Of a DNA stretch of 64,000 bases, positions 32,118 to 41,063 are shown one piece after another; positions within the stretch are counted from its first letter, which is position 1, and each line of letters starts with the position of its first letter. Below the pieces are notes generated by a model, which was given only the letters and a program-made list of their open reading frames with translations, made no database searches and was not told the DNA's origin. Source of the DNA: Hymenobacter cavernae (GTDB lineage: Bacteria > Bacteroidota > Bacteroidia > Cytophagales > Hymenobacteraceae); the NCBI RefSeq assembly GCF_014641455.1, contig NZ_BMHT01000011.1, positions 1 through 64,000 of the forward strand, given 5' to 3'. The position numbers and the translations under genes were made by a program.

Positions 32118-32609
32118 CTAGTAAGGCAGGTTGCCCTTGCGCCGCTTTTCCATCTCGTTCAAGAAGGTGCGTATGTCAGGGCCGTACGTTTCGAAATGAT
32201 GATTGAGTACGTTGATTATTATATCAGCTAAACCAATATCTGCGGCTTGTGAAAGCACCGATAAGGCGTTGTGGGATGTTTGATCCACATAAATAGCCTT
32301 GTTCTTCTTGCTAACTACTGGCTTCAAGAAGGTATCAGCGTAGGTAGAATTAACTCCCTGCACAGATGAGGACTGCTTTTTCTTTCCCTTTTGTTTTTGG
32401 CTTTCCACCGGCGCTTCAGCTGGTGGCATTGGCAAAGGAACAGGTGATTCAGAAGGGACTTGAGTAGCGGCTTCTGGAGCAGTAATAGCCTCAGGCTCAG
32501 GTGCGGGAGCTTGGGCGGGCTCGGGTGGGTCGGGTGCAGCGTGACGTTTGCGCTGAAACGAGCTAACAAAATCAGTGACGTCGGTCGAGGCATTCTTATT
32601 GGTGGCCAT
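32118..32609 (-). CDS. DUF3408-like TraB/TraD-position protein
   Basis: The ATG at 32609 gives a 163-residue protein. Its proline-rich, charged N-terminus (about 1-95) is followed by a C-terminal domain with AIYVDQTSHNALSVLSQ and LADIIINVLNHHFETYGPDI. This looks like the DUF3408 family, which follows the ParA-like traA in many conjugative elements and may act as its DNA-binding partner (ParB-like ribbon-helix-helix). It starts 10 bp after the traA stop. Confidence 0.65.
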   Translation of the reverse strand: MATNKNASTDVTDFVSSFQRKRHAAPDPPEPAQAPAPEPEAITAPEAATQVPSESPVPLPMPPAEAPVESQKQKGKKKQSSSVQGVNSTYADTFLKPVVSKKNKAIYVDQTSHNALSVLSQAADIGLADIIINVLNHHFETYGPDIRTFLNEMEKRRKGNLPY

Positions 32610-32619
32610 GCGTCTGGGT

Positions 32620-33390
32620 CTAAAGGCTTTCGGTTTCGTCCGTTTCTGCCGGCGTCGACTCCATGGCCTGCGGAGCCTGGTCATGGAAGATGATTTCCGA
32701 CATTTCTTGAATTAACCCTTTGATACCCAGGCGTAGGTATTCTTTTGAGAGGGGAAACATGGTAGAGCGCATGCCTTCCTTTCGGTAGTTCACGCTATGC
32801 TCCAACCGGCTTTTCAGGAAGGGTATGTTCTCCTGCGCGAAAAGCTCCTCGGTCTTTACATAGAAGTCCTGCTTCTCACTCTTAATGTGCTTGTTCCAGA
32901 AAGCATAGTACTCCTTTAGTCGGCTCCCAGGCTTACCCTTTGCAAACTCTTGGAGAGCGGCTGCGAACGGCAGAGTGGCCTCGACACTGAGTATGTCTCC
33001 TTCCATTGGAATAAAGACGTAATCGAGCATTTTCCAAAGCTCCAGTAAGCCAGGCACGTTGATCGTACCCGGAGTGTCAATAAACACTAGGTCGAATTCC
33101 CCCTCCATATCCTTTGCAATGGACAGGGCCTCTTTCACGGTGCAGCCGACGATTGGATAAGCCTGCTGCCCTAGTGCTTGAAACTCAGCCGCTTTCTCAG
33201 GGCTAGCCTTCAGTTGCTCTAGTTCTTTGTTGCGCAGGCCTTCTAGCGAATGCTGCGGATAATCACAGTCAATAACCGCGACCTTCTCTTTCGCTAGGAA
33301 ATGAAAGGCCGAGGCTGCCAGAATATTGATGGATGTTTTTCCAACACCCCCCTTTTGGGAGGAGATAGAAATGTACTTCGTGGTACTCAT
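32620..33390 (-). CDS. traA: ParA-family ATPase TraA
   Basis: The ATG at 33390 gives 256 residues beginning MSTTKYISISSQKGGVGKTS, with the deviant Walker A KGGVGKT near residues 12-18. VAVIDCDYPQHS and FDLVFIDTPGTINVP follow. It belongs to the ParA/Soj family used for plasmid partition or for positioning the conjugation machinery. It is the first gene of the tra operon, about 90 nt downstream of a strong promoter and next to the CATAA repeat field that might be its centromere-like site. Confidence 0.88.
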   Translation of the reverse strand: MSTTKYISISSQKGGVGKTSINILAASAFHFLAKEKVAVIDCDYPQHSLEGLRNKELEQLKASPEKAAEFQALGQQAYPIVGCTVKEALSIAKDMEGEFDLVFIDTPGTINVPGLLELWKMLDYVFIPMEGDILSVEATLPFAAALQEFAKGKPGSRLKEYYAFWNKHIKSEKQDFYVKTEELFAQENIPFLKSRLEHSVNYRKEGMRSTMFPLSKEYLRLGIKGLIQEMSEIIFHDQAPQAMESTPAETDETESL

Positions 33391-33474
33391 GGCGAATACA
33401 GGTAAATGGTTAGTGGAGAGAAATGGAATGTGGTTGCACACATCAAAGGAATCCTTTCACTCTTTCACTGATTA

Positions 33475-33504
33475 CAAATTTAACGTCGTGAATGAATAAA
33501 GCAA
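33475..33504 (-). promoter_or_regulatory. Promoter of the tra operon
   Basis: On the minus strand TTG (33502-33504) and TAAATTTG (33475-33482) are separated by 19 bp, an excellent match to the Bacteroidetes -33/-7 promoter. The traA ATG lies 85 nt downstream. Confidence 0.75.
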
Positions 33505-33649
33505 CATCATGAGAAATAATTATGATGAAATCATTTTAACTCACTCGTTCATTCATTAATCTTGGAAAGAGTTAGATGGGTACAGCTATGCGATGATACA
33601 AGCTTTTGTTGAGTACCTGATTGTGAGAACATCAGCGAATCAGGATATC

Positions 33650-33915
33650 AGTTTAGATGTGTACCAGTTCATCATTGTATAAAAACATCAATCCATAAGG
33701 ACACAAATACATAAAAAAATCAATCCATCAATCCATAACCACATAAGAATATCAAAACATCAAAACATAAGTTCTTATGTCTTTGCATAGAACAATACAT
33801 AAGACTATCAGGGAACCAGATAACCGAAGCACGAGGGTATAAATAGATCAGGGCATAAGTCTATTGTTATATCAAGACATCAAAACATAAACACATCAAT
33901 AAGCCAGAGTATAAG
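33650..33915. repeat. AT-rich CATCAA/CATAA repeat field
   Basis: More than ten variants of ATCAAWMCATAA and CATAAG occur, for example CATCAATCCATAA, CATCAAAACATAA (twice) and the palindrome ACATAAGTTCTTATGT. Spacing is about 10-13 bp within clusters. It lies between the divergent tra and mobilisation operons and contains no convincing gene. It may be a partition site, a regulator array or part of the transfer origin. Confidence 0.75.
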
Positions 33916-34088
33916 AACTGGTATGTATGAATATGACAGAGTATCAGCTTGTAAATCCATGACTTACGGCTCACCTTATTCGTTTGACCGACGCGCACCT
34001 GCAAGAGTGGAGGCGAACGTTTTGAGCTACTCGGTAGGCGCCCGGTTTTGCCTTCCCTCTTATTTACAGAAGTTGTTCAGCAAGCCAT

Positions 34089-34165
34089 GTCTTTGTGCGC
34101 ACAAACCTTCGGTTCGCGCTACCAAAGACAAGGGGAAATTGACGCAAGCTATTTCCCCTTGTCTT
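34089..34165. other. Probable origin of transfer (oriT)
   Basis: The core is a perfect 15-bp inverted repeat, AAGACAAGGGGAAAT (34125-34139) with its complement at 34151-34165 and an 11-nt spacer. Just before it are the palindrome TTTGTGCGCACAAA and a GTCTTTG/CAAAGAC pair. It ends 30 bp before the relaxosome gene, the usual place for oriT in MOBP systems. The nick site is not identified. Confidence 0.6.
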
Positions 34166-34195
34166 GCTGCTAGCAGACCCTAAACCAGTGTTGAA

Positions 34196-34528
34196 ATGGA
34201 AGAACCAGACGTACCCGAATTAGCTCCCGAATCGAGCGAAGAACTGCTCAAAGACGCGCACATTAACGTTCGAATTACGAGTGTTGACAAGAAAACCATT
34301 GAGCAAAAGGCGGCGAAGGCCGGACTCACAACCGGTGATTACGTCCGGCGCGCGGCCCTCGGGAAAAAGATTGGAGAGAAAGTGCCGAGAGAATTGCGCA
34401 ATCAGATGGCTGGTGCAGCCAACAACTTGAACCAACTCGCACGTCTAGCCAATGCTGGCAAGCTTGGTTCTGTTGGCGGCGAGAAGTTAACGGACCTAGC
34501 CAACCGTTTACTGGAGCTACTAAAATGA
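34196..34528 (+). CDS. Relaxosome accessory protein (MobC-like)
   Basis: The 110-residue protein contains NVRITSVDKKTIEQKAAKAG, a ribbon-helix-helix-like start, then YVRRAALGKKI and NNLNQLARLANAGK. The last block is the conserved core of MobC/BmgB-type mobilisation proteins. It would bind oriT and help the relaxase. It overlaps the relaxase gene by four bases (ATGA) and begins 30 bp after the presumed oriT repeat. Confidence 0.82.
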   Translation: MEEPDVPELAPESSEELLKDAHINVRITSVDKKTIEQKAAKAGLTTGDYVRRAALGKKIGEKVPRELRNQMAGAANNLNQLARLANAGKLGSVGGEKLTDLANRLLELLK

Positions 34529-35469
34529 TAGCGAAAACAGTAACCGGCAGTGACTTTACAGGTGCCCTGGAGTACGGCGCAGGCCTGCGTTCGGACCGAA
34601 CAAACAAGCAGGCCGAACTACTGAGCGTAGCTAATCTGGGTAGCAATAACGTGCACGGAATGGCTGCTGAAATGCGAGCCGTCGCCGACATGAGCGACCG
34701 AATTAAGCAGGCTGTTTGGCATACCGTTTTATCGTGGGCACCAGGTGAACTAGTCGACCGCGAACAGAAGCTAAAGGCGGCGGCCATGTATTGCGAGCTG
34801 ATGGGGGCCAGCCTTGATCGGCACCAGGTCGCCGTGTTCGAGCACAAAGACAAGCAGCACCCCCACATTCACATCTACATCAACCGCGTGCCCACTGATG
34901 GCGGCCCGGCCCTGCGCACGGATCAGAACTATGCGCGTAACGTGAAGGCCACCCGCCAGATTCGGGAGCAGCTCGGCATGGCGCCGTTGCCCTCGCGCCG
35001 GCAAAGCACCAAAGACCTCGACCCACAAAAGGAGCTTGCCCGCGGCTATGTGCGGGACGTGCTCACAGCGGCGCTACAAGATGGGGCCATTCGTTCCGTC
35101 GATCAGCTAGTGGCGCACCTGCGCACGAAGGAAATTGAAGCCTACCTGAAACGCGACGGAAAAGGCCTGCTGGTAGGCAGCAGCTTCCGCTATCAGGAAA
35201 GCAATGTGAAGGGCACCGAGATTGGTATCAAAGCCAAGCAGCTGCGTGACCACTTCAGCCAATACGGCCGCGAGGCATTGCGCCCCAGCGACTCACTCGC
35301 ACCAGGTAGAGGCGGGAGCCACATGGCCAACGCCGGAACGGGTATGCGGACCGAGCCCTTGCTCAGTCTAAATGATAGGGCAGGGGAGGGCAGCGGCGGG
35401 CCAACGGCAGATGACGCCGAGCAGAATGAAAACCAGGTGCGCCGCAAGCGTCGGCGGCCCAAGCTCTAA
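34525..35469 (+). CDS. Relaxase (MOBP/VirD2-like mobilisation nuclease)
   Basis: The 314-residue protein has an N-terminal relaxase domain. The likely catalytic Tyr17 is in GALEYGAG, and the metal-binding histidine motif HPHIHIYINRV sits at 112-122. A charged C-terminal tail ends in RRKRRRPKL. It nicks oriT and pilots the strand through the channel. It is encoded with a MobC-like protein upstream and the coupling protein downstream, so the plasmid has its own complete mobilisation set. Confidence 0.88.
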   Translation: MIAKTVTGSDFTGALEYGAGLRSDRTNKQAELLSVANLGSNNVHGMAAEMRAVADMSDRIKQAVWHTVLSWAPGELVDREQKLKAAAMYCELMGASLDRHQVAVFEHKDKQHPHIHIYINRVPTDGGPALRTDQNYARNVKATRQIREQLGMAPLPSRRQSTKDLDPQKELARGYVRDVLTAALQDGAIRSVDQLVAHLRTKEIEAYLKRDGKGLLVGSSFRYQESNVKGTEIGIKAKQLRDHFSQYGREALRPSDSLAPGRGGSHMANAGTGMRTEPLLSLNDRAGEGSGGPTADDAEQNENQVRRKRRRPKL

Positions 35470-35534
35470 ATAGCTCGCTCCACCAATTGGTGGAATGAGG
35501 AACCCCCTATCAGTTCACCCAAACGAAAACACCC

Positions 35535-37550
35535 ATGGAAGACGAAAAAGGCTTACGCATGATCATCAACATGACGCTCATAATCGGGGCGTTCTTAGTA
35601 GTGCTGCACCTCTACTACTACTGCTATGGATTCTTCATTGAACATCACTTGACCGCTGCCTGGGTCGGGAACATTCTCACGCGCTTCAGCACGAAAACCG
35701 CATTGTTCCGATCTGCTTACGTCACCAAGGGTGCTGCTGTGCTGTGCTTGGCGATGACCTGCTTTGGTACGCGAGGCAAGCCCGATGACAAGCAGACGTG
35801 GCCGCCCATTATCGCCTACCTAGCGATTGGGATCTTGATGTTTCTGGGCAACATCTGGGTGCTAGACCTTGGCTACTCGGCAACTCTTATAACTGCGTTG
35901 TATGCCAGCACGACTATCCTAGGTTTCCTGCTTATGCTCAGAGGTGGCATACAGATGAGCCGGATGCTCAACGTGAATCTGAGAAATGACATTTTCAACA
36001 CGGCCAATGAAAGCTTCCCCCAAGAGCAACGGAAGATGGAAAACGAGTATTCCGTAAACATCCCGACGCTCTACCAGTGGCAAGGCAAGAAGTATCAGGG
36101 CTGGGTGAATATTGTCAATCCGTTTCGTGCCACTGTCGTGTATGGTACTCCGGGTTCCGGTAAGTCCTACGCGGTAATCATCCAGTTCATCAAGCAGCAC
36201 ATCGCAAAGGGTTTTGCTATGTACGTGTACGACTACAAAATACCATCCTTAACCCTAGTAGTGTACAATGAGCTGTTGAAGCATCAAGACAAGTATTCAG
36301 TGCCGGTGCAGTTCTTCGTGGTTGATTTCGACAATCCCCGTCAGAGCCACCGAGGCAATCCTTTGCTGCCTTCCATGATGACGGACATCATTGACGCAAC
36401 CGAAGCGGCCGCGACGATTATGCTGAACTTGAACCGCACCTGGATACCTAAACAAGACGACTTCTTTGTAAAAAGTCCGATCAACTTCGTGGCCGCCATC
36501 ATCTGGTTTCTGAAGCTCTACGAGCGGGGGAAGTACTGCACCTTTCCCCATGTCATCGAGTTCCTAGCTCGCGACTACCAAGAGATGTTCCCAATCCTAG
36601 GCGCTTATGACGAGATCGAAAACTACGTCAAGCCCTTCGTGGATGCTTACGAAGATGATGCAATGGAACAGTTGTCGGGGCAGATTGCCTCAGCTCGAAT
36701 TGCACTCGCTCAAATGGCTTCTCCGGCCCTGTACTGGGTGATGAGCGGCAATGACTTCACCCTTGACATCAACAACCCAGAGGCTCCTAAGGTCGTCTGC
36801 GTTGGCAACAACCCGAAACGTAAGGGCGTCTATGGCGCAGCGCTGGGCTTGTTCAACTCTCGCTTGGTTTCCCTCATCAATACGAAGGGCAAGCTGAAGT
36901 CGTCGCTGATTATCGACGAGCTGCCAACGATGTATTTCCGTGGCTTAGACAGCTTGATTGCGGAGGCCCGCAGTAATCTGGTGTCGACCTGTCTGGGCAT
37001 CCAAACCCAAGCGTTGCTAGACCGGGACTATGGTAAACTGGAATCAACAGCCATACAAGAACTTGTGGGTAATGTAATCTCCGGACAATTAACGGGTAAC
37101 AGTGCCAAGTCCTTGTCAGAGCGCTTTGGGCAAATCGTGCAGCAGCGCCAGGGTGTGAGCATCAACAGCAAGGATACCAGTAGTAGCATTTCGACGCAGA
37201 TGGGCAACATGATTCCCGCCAGTACGATTTCCAACTTAAGCCAAGGTACGTTTGTGGGGGCCGTTGCCGATAACTTCGGGCAAGAGATACCGCAGAAGGT
37301 GTTTCACGCCCAAATCGTGGTTGATGTGGCCAAAATCAAGAAGGAAGAGGTAGCCTACCAAGAAATTCCCGACATCACCAGCTTTATCAATCCTGAAACG
37401 AGAAAGGATGAGATGGATGCGATAATCCGCGATAACTATAAATCTATCAAGGAAGAAATTGCTTCTATCGTGGCCAAAGAATTGGATAGGATTAAACGAG
37501 ACCCCAATTTGCAGCATCTACTCAACACCAAAAAGATAAAAGCATCATGA
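35535..37550 (+). CDS. Type IV coupling protein (VirD4/TraG-like, T4CP)
   Basis: The 671-residue protein has several N-terminal membrane helices (about 10-32, 92-112 and 117-136). Walker A is GTPGSGKS at 204-211 and Walker B SLIIDELPTMYF has Asp461-Glu462. The block FRGLDSLIAEARSNLVSTCL (seen here in part) is typical of coupling proteins. It links the relaxosome to the TraG-TraN channel. It follows the relaxase by 65 bp and overlaps the downstream HTH gene by four bases. Confidence 0.9.
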   Translation: MEDEKGLRMIINMTLIIGAFLVVLHLYYYCYGFFIEHHLTAAWVGNILTRFSTKTALFRSAYVTKGAAVLCLAMTCFGTRGKPDDKQTWPPIIAYLAIGILMFLGNIWVLDLGYSATLITALYASTTILGFLLMLRGGIQMSRMLNVNLRNDIFNTANESFPQEQRKMENEYSVNIPTLYQWQGKKYQGWVNIVNPFRATVVYGTPGSGKSYAVIIQFIKQHIAKGFAMYVYDYKIPSLTLVVYNELLKHQDKYSVPVQFFVVDFDNPRQSHRGNPLLPSMMTDIIDATEAAATIMLNLNRTWIPKQDDFFVKSPINFVAAIIWFLKLYERGKYCTFPHVIEFLARDYQEMFPILGAYDEIENYVKPFVDAYEDDAMEQLSGQIASARIALAQMASPALYWVMSGNDFTLDINNPEAPKVVCVGNNPKRKGVYGAALGLFNSRLVSLINTKGKLKSSLIIDELPTMYFRGLDSLIAEARSNLVSTCLGIQTQALLDRDYGKLESTAIQELVGNVISGQLTGNSAKSLSERFGQIVQQRQGVSINSKDTSSSISTQMGNMIPASTISNLSQGTFVGAVADNFGQEIPQKVFHAQIVVDVAKIKKEEVAYQEIPDITSFINPETRKDEMDAIIRDNYKSIKEEIASIVAKELDRIKRDPNLQHLLNTKKIKAS

Positions 37551-37912
37551 ACAGCAAGCAGATCGGCAAGCGTCTAGCTCTCCTACGGGATGAGCTCGCT
37601 AGCCCCGGTGAAGAGAAATGGGCGCAGAGCAAGGTGGCCGCAGAAACCGGTCTTACCCTTAACCAAGTAGCACGCCTGGAACAAGCCGCTGCTGGCAGTA
37701 TTGAAGGGTTCGTGACCATCCTGTTATTCTATCACAACAAGGGCTATAATATCAGTTGGATCCTGTTGCCTGACAACACCACCGTTTCCAAGCGGGCGCT
37801 TTCTGAAAACACCAAGACTGTTGATGCACGCGATGTAATTAAAAAGCTGAGCGCCTTCAAGGAAGAGATTGGTAAAGAAGTAGATACCTTAATGGAAGTG
37901 TTAACCGAGTAG
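37547..37912 (+). CDS. HTH-type regulator in the mobilisation operon
   Basis: The 121-residue protein opens with IGKRLALLRDELASPGEEKW, followed by QSKVAAETGLTLNQVARLEQ, a helix-turn-helix of the XRE kind (about residues 27-50). The C-terminal helix is DVIKKLSAFKEEIGKEVDTL. It is translationally coupled to the T4CP gene (ATGA overlap). A likely role is feedback control of transfer genes, but no operator is identified; the repeat field at 33.7 kb is one candidate. Confidence 0.7.
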   Translation: MNSKQIGKRLALLRDELASPGEEKWAQSKVAAETGLTLNQVARLEQAAAGSIEGFVTILLFYHNKGYNISWILLPDNTTVSKRALSENTKTVDARDVIKKLSAFKEEIGKEVDTLMEVLTE

Positions 37913-37984
37913 CTGTCGCATTATGGCTTAATGATTACTTTTAATTACTGTTATTAAATAGTCATAATCAAAAGAGTAAATTAT

Positions 37985-37992
37985 TATATTTG
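37985..37992 (+). promoter_or_regulatory. -7 element upstream of the DUF3945 gene
   Basis: TATATTTG matches TAnnTTTG exactly. It leaves only a 14-nt gap to the first in-frame ATG at 38007, but 56 nt to the one at 38049, which favours the latter start. Confidence 0.5.
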
Positions 37993-38048
37993 CTTTAGCT
38001 GGCCCCGTGATGGTGGACAGGTGGTATAACTCATTTACTAACAGTGAT

Positions 38049-39431
38049 ATGCTTGAGCAAACCGAACCTAAACAAGGTGCGGGAGAACAGCTAGTTCCCC
38101 AATCTACAGGGCCAGCAGCGGCTCCAAAGAAAACGCATGACATCAATGTTGATGCGCTACGTGATGAATTCATCATCAATACGCAGCCGGTAGCCGATGC
38201 CCTGCGCAAGAGTGGCAAAGCAACGGAGGCCACTCAGCTTGAACAGGCGGCAAAGATTATCGGTGTATCCGTGGGCACTCAGCCCCAGCAGCAGCCGGTG
38301 CTAGGCGATGCCCTGAAGGGCGATTCTGTAGGCAATGTGCTCAAAAACATCTGGGAGGTGATTGACAAGGATCCGGACTTGAAAAACATGTCCCAGGCGC
38401 AGAGCCTACGCAAGTCAGGTAAAGCCCTCGATGACGCGGGCCTACTCAACATCACGGTTCGGAACGGGGTCGTGGTGAGCTTCGTCAGCAACTTCGCTGA
38501 GAACTTCGCCAGTGCCCAGCAGGCTATACCAAAGCCTGAGCAAAAGCCAGTGGCAGTAAAAGAGTCGGCGGCGTCGGCGGCGCGGGTGCAGCAAGCCGGC
38601 GCGAGTGCCCCAGCGCCAGCCGCGCCGGTAGTATCGGTAGAGCAAACGCTAAAAGCACCTGCGCCCAGCCAGCCCACTCAGGAAAAGGCGGCTTCTTTGC
38701 TGAGCCCTTCTTTGCTTGAGAAGGCCAAAGAGCTTCATCAGCAATCCATTGAGAGGAGAGGGAAAGGCTTCACAAAAGAGGACTTACCCGCTTCACTACT
38801 AGCTAAGATGGGCGTGCAAATAAGTGACCTAGAGAAGTCGGGCCAACTACAGAAGCTACTCAGCGGACAAAAGACGGACCTCATTTCTTCTTTCTCGCTA
38901 CGCAATGAGCACGGAGAGGCCGTGCCGTTCGCCGCTAAGTTGGTGCTCAAGCGGGATGAGGCCGGCGCCCCCAGCTTGCAGTTTGACTTACCCAAACACC
39001 AGCTCATTATTCCGGAGCAGATTCTAGGGAAGGAAATCACGCCCGCCATGCGCAAGCAACTGGCTACTGATGGCGTGGTGCCGTTGTCAGATGGCTTTCG
39101 CGATGGCAAGGGGCAAACCTTTGCCGCTTACGTAGCAGTCGACAAAGAGATGAACCGTGTCGTTGCCGTGCGCCGTGAGGGCATTGTAGTGCCCAAACAA
39201 CTCATGGGCGTCACGCTGGAACCTGCGCAGCAGAAGCTACTACTAGAGGGAAAGCCCACCAAAATTGAGGGGATGCTTAACACCAAGCAGCAACTGTTTG
39301 ATGCTGTTGTGCAGCTCGATCCGGTGAAGCGCCAACTCACGTTTCGGGAAGCCACGCCCCACGCTGCGAAGGAAATTAAGAAGGAGGTAAAGCAAGAAGC
39401 GCCGGCGTCACGGCCACGAGTTCGTTTATAA
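38049..39431 (+). CDS. DUF3945-domain protein
   Basis: The 460-residue protein begins MLEQTEPKQGAGEQ. It has an Ala/Pro/Gln-rich middle and a C-terminal pair of repeats (IPEQILGKEITPAMRKQLAT and VPKQLMGVTLEPAQQKLLLE) followed by GMLNTKQQLFDAVVQLDPVK. This is the DUF3945 pattern, common on Bacteroidetes mobile elements beside topoisomerase or primase genes, function unknown. A frame from 38007 exists, but the promoter position favours 38049. The gene is followed by a terminator. Confidence 0.75.
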   Translation: MLEQTEPKQGAGEQLVPQSTGPAAAPKKTHDINVDALRDEFIINTQPVADALRKSGKATEATQLEQAAKIIGVSVGTQPQQQPVLGDALKGDSVGNVLKNIWEVIDKDPDLKNMSQAQSLRKSGKALDDAGLLNITVRNGVVVSFVSNFAENFASAQQAIPKPEQKPVAVKESAASAARVQQAGASAPAPAAPVVSVEQTLKAPAPSQPTQEKAASLLSPSLLEKAKELHQQSIERRGKGFTKEDLPASLLAKMGVQISDLEKSGQLQKLLSGQKTDLISSFSLRNEHGEAVPFAAKLVLKRDEAGAPSLQFDLPKHQLIIPEQILGKEITPAMRKQLATDGVVPLSDGFRDGKGQTFAAYVAVDKEMNRVVAVRREGIVVPKQLMGVTLEPAQQKLLLEGKPTKIEGMLNTKQQLFDAVVQLDPVKRQLTFREATPHAAKEIKKEVKQEAPASRPRVRL

Positions 39432-39449
39432 TTTGCTTGATTTGAATAC

Positions 39450-39493
39450 GGAAATCAGTTCCTGAGCATACCGGGAGCTGATTTTCTATTAGT
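39450..39493 (+). terminator. Terminator after the DUF3945 gene
   Basis: GAAATCAGTTCC pairs with GGGAGCTGATTTTC (one mismatch) 20 bp after the stop, followed by a T-rich stretch. Confidence 0.65.
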
Positions 39494-39524
39494 ACCCAAT
39501 CCGACCTACATCTGATAGTCTTCC

Positions 39525-39554
39525 AGACTTTTGCTCAATATTGAGCAGAAGTCT
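39525..39554. promoter_or_regulatory. 30-bp palindrome, possible operator
   Basis: AGACTTTTGCTCAAT pairs with ATTGAGCAGAAGTCT with a single mismatched pair. It lies 57 bp before the primase-like gene, where a promoter is expected, so a repressor bound here would shut the gene off. Confidence 0.55.
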
Positions 39555-39610
39555 ATAATTTCTTGACCCGACCCACACACCTATGCAACAACAAATAATT
39601 GCCCTTGCTT

Positions 39611-40984
39611 ATGCAGCAGCCCCGCGAACCTGAGCTAAACTTCAGCCAAGTCAAAAAAGACCTCAACTTGGTTGACTTGGTGCTGCACCTGGGCTATCAG
39701 CACAACCGAGCCAAAAGCGGCCCTTCCCCCGACAAAGGCAAGTTTCACGTCTTCGATTACCAGGGCAACCCAAACCTAGATCAAGTCATCATCTACAAAG
39801 CACCCTCGGGGGATTACCTGTACTTCAGTCGCGCCGATGACCGGGACAAGGGGAGTGTCATTGACTTCTTCAAGTATCGCATCGAGAACCCCCGTATCGT
39901 TGGCATCGTGGCCAGTCCAGGCAAAGGCATCTGGGGCAGCGTCATCGACAACGCAAAGCGTTTCCTGAACCTGCCAGAGCAGCAGCGGCAGCCCAGCCCC
40001 GCTCTGCAAGCAGCTATTGAGCCGGTAAAGCATGGCGACCAATATGTGCCTGACTTCCTGCTAAAGACAACGCCCCTCACGGATAAGCGCTACCTGCTCA
40101 GCCGCGGGCTCAGTGAAGAGACCCTGGTGAACAGTTGTTTTGCCGGCCGGATCCTGAATCATATTCACGAGGGCAAAAGCAAGGATGGCCAGCCGTATCG
40201 TTTTGTAAACACTGCCTTCCCGCAGCTCTACAAGGACAGGATTGTAGGCTTGGAGATCAAAGCCAACGGCTTCAAAGGGCAGGCCGCCGACTCGCTGAAT
40301 TCGTCGGCATTGTGGCTTTCCAACAGTGGCGCTAAGACCCACACCCTCATCGTATCAGAAAGTGCCATCGACAGCCTGTCATATTTCCAGCTGAAGCAGC
40401 CAAACAATACTATGTATGCGTCCACTTCGGGCAATTTGACCAATAACAAAGTGGGCGAGATCAAGAGGCTGGTAGAGAGCCAGAATTTGAAAACGGTGAA
40501 GCTAGCCTTCGATAACAACATGGAAGGCCACCTATTTGACACGAAGCTTATCACTGGCCTAGCCCATGCATCCACGCCCATGCGCATCGAACGCAATATG
40601 CCGGGGCTGCTCACCGTCAGTATTTACTCGGACCAGGAAAAGTATTTCGCCAGCCTGCACCGCGAGGCCAAGAACTACAATCAGCAGGTTACGGAAGGGT
40701 ACTACCAAGTGGCCGGGCGGGAGCCCGCAACCTCCAGCACGTTAACCAGCGAGTTGATCATTGCCTCAAAGGAGGCTGAAAACAGCTACCGGTTTCACAT
40801 TCCAAAGCGCCTTGAAGCATTAGCCTTTTTCAATCAAGCTTTGATGAATGCGTATCCCATGACTGTGCGGCTAGAAATGGATAAGTCGCGAGCTAATGAT
40901 TGGAATGACCAACTAAAAGAGAAGATAAAAGACATTCAGCCAACCCTAGAGCAAAATACTAGACGGCGTACCCCCAAGCTGTAG
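39611..40984 (+). CDS. Toprim/primase-like protein (DUF3991-toprim type)
   Basis: The 457-residue protein has an N-terminal zinc-finger-less CHC2-like region (FSQVKKDLNLVDLVLHLGY, KFHVFDYQGNPN and GSVIDFFKYR). A toprim-like domain follows with the acidic motif LIVSESAIDSLSY (about residue 255) and KLAFDNNMEG. It resembles TraP/DUF3991 plasmid primases used to convert transferred single strands. The frame extends to a TTG at 39599; the first ATG at 39611 is preferred. It ends in RRRTPKL, much like the relaxase tail RRKRRRPKL. Confidence 0.75.
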   Translation: MQQPREPELNFSQVKKDLNLVDLVLHLGYQHNRAKSGPSPDKGKFHVFDYQGNPNLDQVIIYKAPSGDYLYFSRADDRDKGSVIDFFKYRIENPRIVGIVASPGKGIWGSVIDNAKRFLNLPEQQRQPSPALQAAIEPVKHGDQYVPDFLLKTTPLTDKRYLLSRGLSEETLVNSCFAGRILNHIHEGKSKDGQPYRFVNTAFPQLYKDRIVGLEIKANGFKGQAADSLNSSALWLSNSGAKTHTLIVSESAIDSLSYFQLKQPNNTMYASTSGNLTNNKVGEIKRLVESQNLKTVKLAFDNNMEGHLFDTKLITGLAHASTPMRIERNMPGLLTVSIYSDQEKYFASLHREAKNYNQQVTEGYYQVAGREPATSSTLTSELIIASKEAENSYRFHIPKRLEALAFFNQALMNAYPMTVRLEMDKSRANDWNDQLKEKIKDIQPTLEQNTRRRTPKL

Positions 40985-41006
40985 TACAATTATTTGAGAG
41001 GCAAGG

Positions 41007-41042
41007 ACATTCAAGTCCGTTTGAAATAGCGGATTTGAATGT
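41007..41042 (+). terminator. Terminator after the primase-like gene
   Basis: ACATTCAAGTCCG pairs with CGGATTTGAATGT (one mismatch), 23 bp after the stop codon, followed by TATTTAG. Confidence 0.7.
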
Positions 41043-41063
41043 TATTTAGAGCGTGTTGAGGAA

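Noticed and set aside
33650..33915. CRISPR array
   Set aside because: The repeats are degenerate, short and irregularly spaced, with no unique spacers of constant length and no cas genes nearby.
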